The notes below the pieces were generated by a model that saw only the letters and a list, made by a program, of their open reading frames with translations, had not been told where the DNA came from and did not search any database. A program made the position numbers and the translations under genes. Below, one piece after another: positions 18,582-30,234 of a stretch of DNA of 64,000 nucleotides. Numbering within the stretch: position 1 is the first letter of the stretch; each line of letters begins with the position of its first letter. The stretch comes from Myxococcota bacterium. GTDB taxonomy: Bacteria; Myxococcota_A; UBA796. Location: contig JAQXDW010000042.1 in the NCBI GenBank assembly GCA_029251165.1, forward strand, positions 1 through 64,000. The letters run 5' to 3'.

Positions 18582-20846
18582 ATGGCGACCCGAACCGACT
18601 TCTCCCGCAGCCTGGTTGGCCTGATCATCAGTCTGCGCTGGCCGTTCTTGGTGATTCTGGCTGGTCTGACCGTCCTCGCTGGCGTGCTTGCGGCACAGGT
18701 CGGGGTCGACAACGCTGTGGAGATCTGGTTCCTCGACGACGATCCCACGCTCGTCAGCTACCACGACTTTCAAGAGAGCTTCGGAAACGATGAAGTGGTC
18801 GCCATCGCGGTCGCCAACGATCCGCTGTCAGCCGAGGGACTGAGCCGACTCCGGGCGCTGGATGACGCGGCGTCGGCCATCGATGGAATCGGAGAGGTTC
18901 GCTCACCGGCCAGCGCGGTCGGAATCAGCGGAGATGCCGGTACCCTGGAGGTCGGAACCCTGCTGCCTGCAGGAGCGATCAGCCCAGAAGACGCCGCGAA
19001 GATCAGCACCCAGCTGCGCTCCGACCCGCTGATGCGCCCCCTGGTCTCCTCCGACGGTGAGCTGGCGATGGTGCTGGCGCGCATGGAGGCGCTGGATGAC
19101 ATCGACGCACGCCGCGACGGCATCCTCGCTCAGCTCCGGGCGCAGCTCGATGCGATCGATGGAGACCTCTCCTATGCTGGGATCGGGGTCATCTACGCCG
19201 CCCTCAACGACGCCTCTACCCGAGGCGCGGCGGTGTTCATTGTCGCCAGCTACCTGCTCATTGCGGTCCTCCTCTGGCGGCTGTTCGGCCGGATCGGCCC
19301 AACCCTGCTGACCTTGATCGCGGTGGGAGTCGCTGCGAGCGGGCTGATGGGGGTGTACGCCAGCAGCGGCCGGGACATCAACATGGTGACCATGGTCCTG
19401 CCCACCCTGGTCCTGGTGATCGGGGTGTCCTCGTGTGTGCACATGCTCGTCCATGTCGCAGACCAGGACCCGAGCCTGACCGGCAGAGCGCGGACCATCG
19501 CTGGGGTGGGCTTCGTGTTCTGGCCCTGCCTCTTCAACACCCTGACCACCTGCATGGGCTTCCTCGCCCTCGGCACCGCCGCGATGCCGGTCATTCGCGA
19601 CCTCGGCTACTTCGGCGCGGTCGGCCTCGCGCTGGCGTTCGTCGTTGGTCTGCTGCTGTGTTCCTCGCTGGCGCCGATGCGCTTCTTTCAGCCCGCCAAC
19701 AGCAACACCGGGCGCATCCAGCGCATGGTCGATGGCCTCGCCAACCTCGCGGTCACCCGCAGCCGGGCGGTCCTCGTCGTGGCGGCGTTTGCCGCACTCA
19801 TTGCTGCGCTGGGCATCACCCGCATCCAGGTCGACACCTACTCCATTGACTTCCTGCGGGCCTCACACCCCGTCCGCGTTGACTCCGAGCGGATCGAGGC
19901 GGGCTACGGAGCCTACACTCCCCTTGAGTTCGTGGTTCGGGCAGAGGCGGGCGTGAAGACTCCGGAGGTCCTCGGTGCAGTCGCTGCGTGGCAGGACCGC
20001 ATGGCAGCCCATCCCGATGTCGGCTGGAGCCACTCTGCTGCGGATGTGGTCCGTCGGCTCAACGAGGTGCTCACTGGCGATGGTCCCGAGGCCCGCGTGG
20101 TTCCCGCAGATCCGTTCGCACTCGACCAGCTGCTCTTTCTCTACGACTCCAGTCCCGATGCCGATCTCTCTGCGCTCATCGCTGAGAACGATGCTGCTGC
20201 ACGGATCACTGTTGGCATCCCAATGGGCAGCGCGCAGCGCTTCCAGCGCACCATCTCTGAGCTGGAGGCCCTCGCCCAGCTGCCCGAGGGAGTGACCCTC
20301 ACCGCCAGCGGCTACCTGCCCCTGTATGTGCAGATGATGGACTACATCGTGCGCAGCCAGCTCACGAGCTTTGGCCTCGCCTTCCTCATCATCTTCGCCC
20401 TGGTCGGCCTGCTGTTCGGCAGCCTGCGCATGGCGATGATCTCCATCCCCGCCAACCTCCTCCCGGTGCTGATGACGCTGGGACTCATGGGCATCCTCGG
20501 GATCCGGCTCGACGTCGCCACGGTCACCATTGCTGCCATCGTGCTGGGGCTTGTGGTCGACGACACGGTGCAGTTTCTCTACCGCTACCGCCACGAGCGC
20601 AGCCGGCACCGCTCAGAGGCTGAGGCGGTCTCTCAGGCTGTCCGAGTGGCCGGTCGTCCGATGGCGATCACCACCATCGTGCTCGCCCTGGGCTTCTGTG
20701 TGCTCGGGCTCGCCAGCGTCAAGTCGGTGGCCTGGTTTGGCCTGCTGCTGGCCTTCGCTCTCGTCAGCGCACTGCTCTCAGACCTCCTCGTCATCCCAGC
20801 GTTCCTGGTGATGCTTGGAGAGGAAGATGCTGAGGAAGCCGCCTAA
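18582..20846 (+). CDS. MMPL/RND-superfamily transporter
   Basis: 754 aa, two sets of TM segments (VLPTLVLVIGVSSCVHMLVH; AIVLGLVVDDTVQFLYRYRHE). Confidence 0.9.
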   Translation: MATRTDFSRSLVGLIISLRWPFLVILAGLTVLAGVLAAQVGVDNAVEIWFLDDDPTLVSYHDFQESFGNDEVVAIAVANDPLSAEGLSRLRALDDAASAIDGIGEVRSPASAVGISGDAGTLEVGTLLPAGAISPEDAAKISTQLRSDPLMRPLVSSDGELAMVLARMEALDDIDARRDGILAQLRAQLDAIDGDLSYAGIGVIYAALNDASTRGAAVFIVASYLLIAVLLWRLFGRIGPTLLTLIAVGVAASGLMGVYASSGRDINMVTMVLPTLVLVIGVSSCVHMLVHVADQDPSLTGRARTIAGVGFVFWPCLFNTLTTCMGFLALGTAAMPVIRDLGYFGAVGLALAFVVGLLLCSSLAPMRFFQPANSNTGRIQRMVDGLANLAVTRSRAVLVVAAFAALIAALGITRIQVDTYSIDFLRASHPVRVDSERIEAGYGAYTPLEFVVRAEAGVKTPEVLGAVAAWQDRMAAHPDVGWSHSAADVVRRLNEVLTGDGPEARVVPADPFALDQLLFLYDSSPDADLSALIAENDAAARITVGIPMGSAQRFQRTISELEALAQLPEGVTLTASGYLPLYVQMMDYIVRSQLTSFGLAFLIIFALVGLLFGSLRMAMISIPANLLPVLMTLGLMGILGIRLDVATVTIAAIVLGLVVDDTVQFLYRYRHERSRHRSEAEAVSQAVRVAGRPMAITTIVLALGFCVLGLASVKSVAWFGLLLAFALVSALLSDLLVIPAFLVMLGEEDAEEAA

Positions 20847-22432
20847 CCGAGCAGCACACCCGGGTTGAGCACCCCGGCTGGATCGAGGGTCTGCTTCACC
20901 GCTCCAAGGGCCGCTGCGAACAGGTCAGGCCGCTGCTGGTCGTACCAGGGGCGATGGAGGCGGCCGACGGCGTGGTGGTGGGTGATGGTCGCGCCGTTGC
21001 GGGACAGGGCCTCTGAGGCGGCGGTCTTGATCGCACGCCACTGGTGGAGCGTCTTCCCGGTGCGCGCGGGGCAGAGGAAGGTGTAGTAGGGGGCTGGACC
21101 GTCGGGGTAGACGTGGGTGAACCGGCAGCTCAGCAGCCCACCTCCAGCGACGTCTTGCATCGTGGCCTTGACCGAGCGGACCACGTCGGCATGCAGCGCC
21201 TCGAAGCGGTCCCAGGGGATGGCGGTCTCGAAGGTGTCGGCGATGACGCCGAGGGTCGCCAGGGCGGTCTGTCGGTAGGGCGCGCGGAAGAACGCGCTGC
21301 GCCAGGACTCGGCGGCTGCGGTCTCGATCCGGGTGCGCTCCGTGTGGCTCGGTCCGTCCTCCACTGCTCCGCCGTGTGCGCATGCCATCGCGATGGCCCG
21401 ATCGAGGCCCTGCCGCTGGTTATGGGTTGCAGACTCAAAGCCCAGCAGCAGAACATGGCTGCCGAAGGCGACCTGGTTGAGCATCGCCTCTCGCTTGTCG
21501 AGCAGTCGGCAGTTCGCTGGAAACAGGCGAGACTGTGCGATGTCATGGACTGCGGCCACTGCTGCGGAGAACTCGGAGAAGTGGACCGCAGCCTTCGAGC
21601 GGTGAATCGGGCGTGGAAACACGCGCATCCAGGCTTCGGTGATCACCCCGAGGGTGCCCTCGCTGCCCAGCACGAGGCGATCCGGGCTGGGACCCGCGCC
21701 AGAGCCGGGGAGTCGTCGGCTCTCCCAGGCTCCCTGGGGGGTGACCATGCGGACGGAGGAGACGAGATCGTCGATGTGGGTGTAGTTGGTTGCGAAGTGC
21801 CCGCCGGCGCGCGTGGCGATCCAGCCGCCGAGGGTGGAGTGGGCGAAGGACTGCGGGAAGTGTCGGAGGGTGAGGTCGTGCTCAGCGAGCTGTGCCTCCA
21901 GCACCGGGCCGAGCGCACCGCCCTGGATGCGCGCATGCAGCGTCTCAGGGATGACCTCCAGTACCTGGTCCATGGCGGTCATGTCCAGGCACAGGACCCC
22001 CGCGAAGCCCTCGCCCCGACACTCCACCCCGGCGACCACGCTGCTGCCGCCGCCATAGGGAACCACCGCGACGTTGTGGGCGCTCCCCCATGCCAGCGCA
22101 GCAGAGACCTCCGCCTCGCTCCGGGGCTGTGCGATCAGATCTGGGGCGGGAGAGAAGTCTCCCTGCATGCCGCGGATGAGATCGGGGAAGCCGCGCCCGT
22201 AGGTTCGGGTGGCGCGTGCTCGAGGGGCTGCGGTGGTGAATTCGGCCAGCTCGGCCGGAATCGCGAGGCGAGGTGCTGGAACCCGGGCATCCTCAAACCG
22301 TGGCCACGCAGCGGGCGCAGGCAGCGACCAGCCCGTCACCATTCCCACCAGTCCCCTCAGCTCTGCCCGCTCGGTCTCGGTCGGAAATTCGTCCTCGTAT
22401 CCCCAGCCCCAGTACGACCGCGTCTTCGTCAT
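20843..22432 (-). CDS. FAD-linked oxidase, alkyldihydroxyacetonephosphate synthase (AGPS)-like
   Basis: WGWGYEDEF N-terminus, FAD_binding_4 (VVPYGGGSSVVAGVE), THHHAVGRLHRPWYDQQRPDLFAAALGAVKQTLDPAGVLNPGVLL; start reset to MTKTRSYWGWG. Confidence 0.85.
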   Translation of the reverse strand: MTKTRSYWGWGYEDEFPTETERAELRGLVGMVTGWSLPAPAAWPRFEDARVPAPRLAIPAELAEFTTAAPRARATRTYGRGFPDLIRGMQGDFSPAPDLIAQPRSEAEVSAALAWGSAHNVAVVPYGGGSSVVAGVECRGEGFAGVLCLDMTAMDQVLEVIPETLHARIQGGALGPVLEAQLAEHDLTLRHFPQSFAHSTLGGWIATRAGGHFATNYTHIDDLVSSVRMVTPQGAWESRRLPGSGAGPSPDRLVLGSEGTLGVITEAWMRVFPRPIHRSKAAVHFSEFSAAVAAVHDIAQSRLFPANCRLLDKREAMLNQVAFGSHVLLLGFESATHNQRQGLDRAIAMACAHGGAVEDGPSHTERTRIETAAAESWRSAFFRAPYRQTALATLGVIADTFETAIPWDRFEALHADVVRSVKATMQDVAGGGLLSCRFTHVYPDGPAPYYTFLCPARTGKTLHQWRAIKTAASEALSRNGATITHHHAVGRLHRPWYDQQRPDLFAAALGAVKQTLDPAGVLNPGVLLG

Positions 22433-22588
22433 CGCGCACCTCACATGGAGAGCAACCATACCGATCTCGAAGACCGGGCCCAGCCTCGGCCCGATCCTGA
22501 CATGCGCCGGACACACCCGCGCTGCGTGGGGGGACGCCTCCGGCCCCGTCGCCACGGTCGAGCCCCTCGGAGCGGGAGCGTGACAGCA

Positions 22589-22636
22589 GGCCGCTTCAGC
22601 ACGCGACGGAAACCGCCGGTCTGTGCTGAAGCGGCC
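22589..22636. repeat. 14-bp perfect inverted repeat (GGCCGCTTCAGCAC / GTGCTGAAGCGGCC) with 20-nt loop, just past the end of the ABC operon
   Basis: Direct reading of both arms; no T-tract on either side. Confidence 0.9.
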
Positions 22637-22665
22637 CTACAGCGTACAGCCCCGTGCCGGAAACC

Positions 22666-24495
22666 TCAGCGCGCATTCCGTGCGACAGCGGCATCGATCC
22701 GAGCCTTCTGCCGCATCCGGATGTTGTCGAGGCTGTCCTTGGGGATCGCCTCGATCAGGCTGCGGGTGTATTCCTGCTCTGGGGCGGCGTAGATGTCGTC
22801 TGCGGGGCCCACTTCGACGATCTTGCCCGCCTTCATCACGCACATGATGTCGGACATGAACTTGACGACCGAGAGGTCGTGGCTGATGAAGATGTAGGTG
22901 AGATCCCGCTTCTCTTTCAGATCGTTGAGCAGGTTGAGCACCTGAGCCTGGACCGAGACATCCAGCGCGGAGACCGACTCATCGCAGATGATGAACTTCG
23001 GCTCGACCGCCAGGGTTCGCGCGATGCAGATGCGCTGCCGCTGACCACCGGAGAACTCATGGGGGTAGCGGTTCATGTGCTCTGAACCCAGCCCGACCTC
23101 CTCCAGCAGCGCCGCGCACCGGTCCCGGCGATCCTTGTCGCTGGAGCCGAGCCCGTGGATCTTCATCGGCTCCGTGATCGCCTGCTCGACGGTCAGCCTC
23201 GGGTTGAGGCTGGAGTAGGGATCCTGGAAGATGATCTGCAGGTTGCGGCGGATCTCGCGCATGTCGCTGCCGTTGAGGCTGCCGAGATCCTTGCCCTGGA
23301 AGGTCACGGTGCCAGCGGTTGGCTCGATGAGCCGCAGGATGGCGCGACCGGTGGTGGTCTTGCCGCAGCCAGACTCACCGACGAGGCCGAGCGTCTGGCC
23401 GGGATAGACATCGAAGTCGATGCCATCGACCGCCCGGACGTGATCGACGACCCGCTGGAAGATTCCCTGACGGATCGGGAAGTGAACCTTGAGGTCGCGG
23501 ACGCTCAGGAGCGGCTCCCCCTCGGTCGACAGGTTGCGCTTGACCTTGCCGACGTAGTTCTCCTCGATGAAGGCCTCAGCGTCGGGGCGCTCCTTCCACT
23601 GCCACTCGCCGTCGTCGCTCTTCCAGACATCGAGGTAGTCGGCGACGGTGGGCAGCTTGAAGAAACGGTTCTCCAGCCGGGGACGGCAGTTCAGCAGGCT
23701 CTTGGTGTAGGCGTGCTGCGGGTTCTCGAAGACGGAGACGACGTCACCGAACTCGACGAGCTTGCCTCGGAACATCACCGCGACCTTGTCGGCGATCTCA
23801 GCAATGACGCCGAGATCGTGGGTGATGAACAGCATCGCCATTGCGTACTCGTCGCGCATCTTCCGCATCAGATCGAGGATCTGTGCCTGGATGGTGACGT
23901 CGAGGGCGGTGGTGGGCTCGTCGGCGATGAGCAGCCTCGGATCGCATGACAGCGCCATGGCGATCATGACGCGCTGCTTCTGCCCCCCTGACATCTCGTG
24001 GGGGTACTTCTTGACGCTCATCTTCGGATCGGGGATTCCGACCAGATCAAACAGCGCGACGGTGCGCGCGAGCGCCTCGGCCTTGGAGATCTTCCGGTGC
24101 AGGACCAGCGCCTCCGCGACCTGATCGCCCACGGTGAACACCGGGTTGAGGGAGGTCATCGGCTCCTGGAAGATCATCGCCATGTCGTTGCCGCGCAGCC
24201 CGCGGACCTCGGCCTTGGTCATCTCCAGGAGGTTCTTGCCCATGAACAAGATCTCGCTGCCGGTCCGGATGGAGGCAGAGATCTCGGGGAGGAGCTGCAT
24301 CACGGTCAGGGAGGTGACCGATTTTCCAGATCCCGACTCACCGACCAGGCCCAGCGTCTGGCCCGCCGCGATGTCGAAGGTGACATCGTTGACGGCCTTG
24401 ACCACACCGTCGTCGGTATGGAACCAGGTCTTCAGGCCCTTGATCTGGAGGATCGGCTCGGCGTCTTCAGTGGTGTTTGACTCAAATTCGCTCAT
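22666..24495 (-). CDS. Opp/Dpp-type ABC transporter ATPase, fused dual-domain (DppD-DppF)
   Basis: Two Walker A sites ([28 protein letters not shown]) and two signature motifs ([20 protein letters not shown]); start MSEFESN overlaps the upstream stop. Confidence 0.93.
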   Translation of the reverse strand: MSEFESNTTEDAEPILQIKGLKTWFHTDDGVVKAVNDVTFDIAAGQTLGLVGESGSGKSVTSLTVMQLLPEISASIRTGSEILFMGKNLLEMTKAEVRGLRGNDMAMIFQEPMTSLNPVFTVGDQVAEALVLHRKISKAEALARTVALFDLVGIPDPKMSVKKYPHEMSGGQKQRVMIAMALSCDPRLLIADEPTTALDVTIQAQILDLMRKMRDEYAMAMLFITHDLGVIAEIADKVAVMFRGKLVEFGDVVSVFENPQHAYTKSLLNCRPRLENRFFKLPTVADYLDVWKSDDGEWQWKERPDAEAFIEENYVGKVKRNLSTEGEPLLSVRDLKVHFPIRQGIFQRVVDHVRAVDGIDFDVYPGQTLGLVGESGCGKTTTGRAILRLIEPTAGTVTFQGKDLGSLNGSDMREIRRNLQIIFQDPYSSLNPRLTVEQAITEPMKIHGLGSSDKDRRDRCAALLEEVGLGSEHMNRYPHEFSGGQRQRICIARTLAVEPKFIICDESVSALDVSVQAQVLNLLNDLKEKRDLTYIFISHDLSVVKFMSDIMCVMKAGKIVEVGPADDIYAAPEQEYTRSLIEAIPKDSLDNIRMRQKARIDAAVARNAR

Positions 24496-25679
24496 CAGTC
24501 GCGTCCCCGCAGCTTGGGGTCGAGGGCGTCGCGGAGGCCGTCGCCCAGCAGGTTGAAGCTCATGACGGTGATCGCGATCATCAGCCCGGGAAAGAAGGTG
24601 ATCCACCAGGCGTCGCGGAGGTAGTCCCGCCCGTCGTTGACGATGGTACCCCAGGTTGGCGTTGGGGGCGGCACGCCGATGCCCAGGAAGGACAGACCAG
24701 CCTCCGCCAGGATGGTCGATCCGATGGCCAGAGAGGCGTATACGATGACCGGTGCCAGGGAGTTTGGCAGGAGGTGCCGGAAGATGATCCGGGCATTGGA
24801 CATGCCCAGCGCGCGCGCGGCGGCGACGAAGTCCTGCTCCTTGAGCGAGAGCACCTGAGAGCGCACGATGCGGGCCACACCCATCCAGCCGGTCAGGCCG
24901 AGCACGACCACGATGAGGAAGATGCTCTGCGCGCCAGCACCCCGATAGATACCGATGACTGCAAGCAGCAGCACCAGACGGGGCAGAGAGAGCAGCAGGT
25001 CGGTGAACCACATGATCGACTTGTCGATCGCGCCGCCAAAGAAGCCGGCGATGGCGCCGAGGGAGCTTCCGATGGTTGCTGAGATCGACACCGCGATGAA
25101 GCCAATGATCAGTGAGATTCGCGCGCCGTAGAGCACTCGGCTGAACATGTCACGGCCGAACATGTCGGTGCCCATGAGGTAGTCGGTGCTCGGCGGAAGA
25201 CGCTGATCGCCGACGTCGATCTGGAGGGGATCGAACGGGGCAAGTGCGGGTGTGAGCAGGGCGAAGCCGATCATCAGCACGACCATGTACATGCCGAACA
25301 CACCGACGCGGTTCTTGACGAACTGGCTCCAGATGATTCGCCACTGGCTCGACTTCTCGGCCTCAATGTCGATCATTCCCGGGCGTGCATGCTTAAAGGC
25401 GATGCGCCAAAAGAACACGGCGCCACCGAGCATCGAGAGCAGCGACACCCAGGGGTGGATCCGAAACATCGGATTGGTGGGGGAGAGCAGCTGCGGGGCG
25501 AGGTCTCCGAGGCGGATCAGCGCCCAGAAGATGACCCCCGACAGTGCCATCAGGCCGAAGCCGTCGAGGGGGCGTCCGGTGAGGACATGTCCGAGCCCCG
25601 GCCACACGATGCCTGCCCAAGCCGTCGGGGGCGGGACAGGGACCGCGGTGAGGGTCGGCTTGCTTGCGGGTTGACTCAT
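24495..25679 (-). CDS. Opp/Dpp permease C subunit with extra N-terminal membrane module
   Basis: BPD_transp motif [26 protein letters not shown]; about 110 extra N-terminal residues with TM segments. Confidence 0.9.
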   Translation of the reverse strand: MSQPASKPTLTAVPVPPPTAWAGIVWPGLGHVLTGRPLDGFGLMALSGVIFWALIRLGDLAPQLLSPTNPMFRIHPWVSLLSMLGGAVFFWRIAFKHARPGMIDIEAEKSSQWRIIWSQFVKNRVGVFGMYMVVLMIGFALLTPALAPFDPLQIDVGDQRLPPSTDYLMGTDMFGRDMFSRVLYGARISLIIGFIAVSISATIGSSLGAIAGFFGGAIDKSIMWFTDLLLSLPRLVLLLAVIGIYRGAGAQSIFLIVVVLGLTGWMGVARIVRSQVLSLKEQDFVAAARALGMSNARIIFRHLLPNSLAPVIVYASLAIGSTILAEAGLSFLGIGVPPPTPTWGTIVNDGRDYLRDAWWITFFPGLMIAITVMSFNLLGDGLRDALDPKLRGRD

Positions 25680-25688
25680 TCCGACCTC

Positions 25689-26657
<969 letters not shown>

Positions 26658-26690
26658 TGTGGAGTCCTGGTGTGTGGCAGCGGCGTCAGC

Positions 26691-28436
26691 TCAGTGGCGG
26701 TACTTGACCTTGTCCGCCGGAACCCACCAGGAGTGCAGATCGCGGAAGGCGCCCTGAACGTCGATCTTGGGGTCCTCAAAGCGCTCATTGACACCGACGA
26801 TCTCGTCCATCCAGTACAGGAACGCGTAGGGCTGATCGTCATAGATCAGCTGCTGCATCTCCTGCCAGAGCGGAGCGGACTTCTCTGGGTCCGGCTCGCG
26901 CAGACCGGCCTCGATCAGCTCATCGACCCGCTCGTTCTTGTAGGAGACGAAGTTGAATTCGTACTCTGGACCGGAGTGCCAGATGACGGTGGGATCCACA
27001 AACAGACCCGCCGACCAGCCGGACAGCGCCGCCTCGTAGTCCTTCTTGCGCAGGCGCTCGAAGAAGGTGTTGCTCTCGACGGTCTCGAGCTCAACATGCA
27101 CGCCGGCCTGCTTGAGGGTGGCCTGGATGATGATGCTGGCGTTGGCGCGGCGCTTGTTGCCGGAGTTGGTCATCAGCGAGAAGCTCAGCTCGCGGCCGTC
27201 CTTGTCGAGGATGCCGTTGCCGTCGGAGTCCGTCCAGCCGAGGCCCTCCAGCTCGCTGCGGGCAGCGGACGGATCGAAGCCGATGCGCTCGATGTCGTCG
27301 TTGTGGACGTTGCACAGGGCCGGGGTGATGGTGCCGACGGCGGGCTTGCCGTAGACCTCGCCGGTGGTCTCGCTCTTGAGGAGATCGTCGATGAGCTTGT
27401 CGACGTTGACGGCCTTGGCCAGCGCACGTCGGACCTCGCGGTCACCGAAGATGTGGTGACGCTTGACGGCATCGAGGTCGATCCGCTCTCCCTCAGGGAC
27501 AGCCGCCGCCATGGCCTTGAAGTCCGCAGAGTCGACCTGGTTCCAGGCCACGTAGTCGATGCTTCGCCAGCCCCGGCGGTGCAGCTTGATCTCTGGGTGC
27601 TCCTTGGCGAGCCGGTCAGCATCCGAGACGAGGATTCCCTGCATCAAATCCACGCCGCCGGTCTCAAGCTCGATGAGCCGGGTGGCGTACTCGGGCAGCA
27701 CCCGAAAGATGACCCGCTCCAGCTTCGGCATCTCATCGGCCGGTCCGGTCCAGTTCTCGTTGGGCTCCAGCACGATGCGCTCGCCGCGATCCCACTTGGC
27801 GAGCTTCCAGCGACCGTTGATGGTCGGCTTGGTGTTGAACGCGTGGCCGCGAAGGGTGGCGCGGTCTGCGCCCTCCAGGATGTGCCGAGGAGCGGTGTGC
27901 AGCACGGCTGCGTGAGAGGCCTGGGTGATGCGGTCGTAGGCGTGGGTGAAGTGCCACTCGATGTGGGTCTCGTCGATCACCTTCGGACGACCATCAGCCT
28001 TCATGTTCTCGATGTAGGCGATCCGGGGGCTGGCGACCTTGGAGTCTGCGACCAGCTCCATGGTGAACGCGATGTCGGAGGCCGTGACCTTCGTTCCATC
28101 GCTCCAGGAGATGTCGTCGCGAAGCTCCATCGACAGAATGGTGCCGTCTTCGTTCCATTCCCAACTCTTTGCCAGCGCCGGGCGCGGCTTCATCTCACAG
28201 TCAAAGTCTGCATCGATGATCGGGTAGTTGAGGTTCTGGATGATCTCGCCATCGGCGGCGGACTGGGAGACAACATCAAGCAGAGACTCTGCGTCGGACT
28301 GGAAGGCAATGACCAGTGTGTCGCGCGGAAACACGTCTGCATCGCCAGAAGTCGCCGGTGTCTCTGAGCCATCGCAGCCTGCAAGCAGGGCCAGCAGGGC
28401 CAGGTAGCGTGTCGTCATTTGTGCCGTCCTCGTCAA
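26691..28436 (-). CDS. Family 5 extracellular solute-binding lipoprotein
   Basis: Lipobox LALLAGC; DAESLLDVVSQSAADGEIIQNLNYPIIDADFD..; SBP_bac_5-like. Confidence 0.9.
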   Translation of the reverse strand: MTRTAQMTTRYLALLALLAGCDGSETPATSGDADVFPRDTLVIAFQSDAESLLDVVSQSAADGEIIQNLNYPIIDADFDCEMKPRPALAKSWEWNEDGTILSMELRDDISWSDGTKVTASDIAFTMELVADSKVASPRIAYIENMKADGRPKVIDETHIEWHFTHAYDRITQASHAAVLHTAPRHILEGADRATLRGHAFNTKPTINGRWKLAKWDRGERIVLEPNENWTGPADEMPKLERVIFRVLPEYATRLIELETGGVDLMQGILVSDADRLAKEHPEIKLHRRGWRSIDYVAWNQVDSADFKAMAAAVPEGERIDLDAVKRHHIFGDREVRRALAKAVNVDKLIDDLLKSETTGEVYGKPAVGTITPALCNVHNDDIERIGFDPSAARSELEGLGWTDSDGNGILDKDGRELSFSLMTNSGNKRRANASIIIQATLKQAGVHVELETVESNTFFERLRKKDYEAALSGWSAGLFVDPTVIWHSGPEYEFNFVSYKNERVDELIEAGLREPDPEKSAPLWQEMQQLIYDDQPYAFLYWMDEIVGVNERFEDPKIDVQGAFRDLHSWWVPADKVKYRH

Positions 28437-28616
28437 TGGGGATTTCGAAGCAAGGCGGCGGTTATAGCCGAGGGTCGTTTACCAGTCGAGCGACAGCTGA
28501 AACGGACCGCGCCGGACTTCACTGCTGCCACCGTACGTCTTCCTGGTCGACACGAGTACGTTGGATGGTAGAACAGATAGTGGCGATACCGCTCGCCCAA
28601 GCCCTGTGGAGCATCT

Positions 28617-30095
28617 GTGGCAAAAAAGAAGACCCGCGTAACGCTGATCAAGTACCACGAGGCTGCAGACCAGCAGCCGCTGTCGAAGAAGGCAGCGGAG
28701 AAGCTGGGCATCTTCCCAAGCTTGCCGCTGGGTGGGCTGGCCTCATGGGTGCGACAGAACGGCTTCGATGTTCGCCTCATCGACCTCCACGTCGAGAACA
28801 TCTATCCCAAGGATGCAGAGCCTCGGGTTCGCGAGCATGATCCCCACGTCGTCGGTCTTACCGCCAAGACTCTCGGCTGGCCGGCCGTCATCGAGATCGG
28901 CCAGATGGTTCGCTCAGCCTGCCCCAACGCGGTCATCGTTGTCGGCGGCCCGCACATGTCCATCTATGCCGAGGAGTCCATGACCTGGGACTGCTTCGAC
29001 ATCGGCGTGATCGGAGATGGCGAGGACACCTTCCTTGAGATCTGCGAGCGCATCGAGTCGGGCTCAGAGCTGGACAACATCGCCGGCACCGTGGTCCGCA
29101 CGAAGTCTGGCGAGATCATGCGGAACCCGCCGCGGCCGCTGAGCAAGTCGATCAACAAGTACCCGATGACCGCCTGGGATCTCATCCCCATCGAGGACTA
29201 CCACTGCCTGACCCTGCTCAAGCCGTTTGCGACCATGGTCACCACCCGGGGCTGCCCCTGGCACTGTGGCTACTGCAGCCAGGTGTACTCTGAGAAGCTT
29301 CGGTTCCGAAAGATCGAGCTGGTGGTCGATGAGATGGAGTACCTCGTCAAGAAGCGCGGGGTCCGTGAGATCGTCTTCTTCGACGAGACCTTCACCATCG
29401 GAAAGAAGCGGATGCGGAAGTTCTCGGAGGAGGTCCAGCGCCGCGGCATCGATGTGAAGTTCAACATCCGCGCGCGGGTCGACACCGTCGATCGTGAGGT
29501 GGTTCGGATCCTGAAGAAGGCCGGCCTGCGCTCGATCCACATGGGCGTCGAGGCTGGCACGGACCGGGTGCTGAAGATCATGAACAAGCAGATCACCCGC
29601 GAGCAGACCGAGCGGGCCTTCCGCATCTGTCGTGAGGAAGGGGTCGACACCCGCGGCTACTTCATGATCGGCTACTACGACGCCACCCCCCACGACATCG
29701 AAGACACCATCAAGTTTGCCTCCGGGCTCGGCCTCGACTGGGCCAGCTTCTCGGTCGCGACCGCGCTCCCAGCCACCGACCTGTACCGGATTGCGCAAGA
29801 GCGGGGCTATGTCGACGGTGACTTCTGGAAGCAGTACACCATCGACGGCGGCGGCTTCATTCCGCAGCTGGAGACCGAGACGTTCACTGCAGAGCAGCTT
29901 CGAGCGTACCGGACCAAGGCGTACATGAACTTCTACCTCCGCCCGGATCTCATCCGTCGGAAGCTGTCGAAGTCGGAAGGCCGCGAGGAGCTGCTGGAGA
30001 TGCTCGGCGGCGCGACGGTGCTGTCAGAGATCGTCAAGGCACAGCTGTTCAAGCGGATCCCGAAGGTCGGGATCGGGAAGTGGGCGACGGTGTAA
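28617..30095 (+). CDS. B12-binding-type radical SAM protein (GTG start)
   Basis: CPWHCGYC (CxxxCxxC), N-terminal Rossmann-like VIVVGGPHMSIYAEE..VIGDGEDTFLEI. Confidence 0.9.
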   Translation: MAKKKTRVTLIKYHEAADQQPLSKKAAEKLGIFPSLPLGGLASWVRQNGFDVRLIDLHVENIYPKDAEPRVREHDPHVVGLTAKTLGWPAVIEIGQMVRSACPNAVIVVGGPHMSIYAEESMTWDCFDIGVIGDGEDTFLEICERIESGSELDNIAGTVVRTKSGEIMRNPPRPLSKSINKYPMTAWDLIPIEDYHCLTLLKPFATMVTTRGCPWHCGYCSQVYSEKLRFRKIELVVDEMEYLVKKRGVREIVFFDETFTIGKKRMRKFSEEVQRRGIDVKFNIRARVDTVDREVVRILKKAGLRSIHMGVEAGTDRVLKIMNKQITREQTERAFRICREEGVDTRGYFMIGYYDATPHDIEDTIKFASGLGLDWASFSVATALPATDLYRIAQERGYVDGDFWKQYTIDGGGFIPQLETETFTAEQLRAYRTKAYMNFYLRPDLIRRKLSKSEGREELLEMLGGATVLSEIVKAQLFKRIPKVGIGKWATV

Positions 30096-30182
30096 GCGGG
30101 CGAGGTTTGATGCGGCAGCACCGCATGCTGTCGTCTCCGACGCGCCCCTGCTCCGCTCCGGAGTGACGCCGTGCTCCAGATG

Positions 30183-30210
30183 AGGCCTCCCAAGATCGGG
30201 AGGCCTTCTT
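30183..30210 (+). terminator. Rho-independent terminator after the radical SAM gene
   Basis: AGGCCTCCC-AAGATC-GGGAGGCCT followed by TCTT. Confidence 0.7.
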
Positions 30211-30234
30211 GCGTGGCGGAGACTGCTCGGGACC

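Noticed and set aside
21044-22792. 582-aa plus-strand ORF
   Set aside because: Antisense to the AGPS-like gene, no family features
24496-25011. N-terminal part of the 781-aa track ORF
   Set aside because: Out-of-frame over the OppC-like gene; ATPase starts at MSEFESN (24495)
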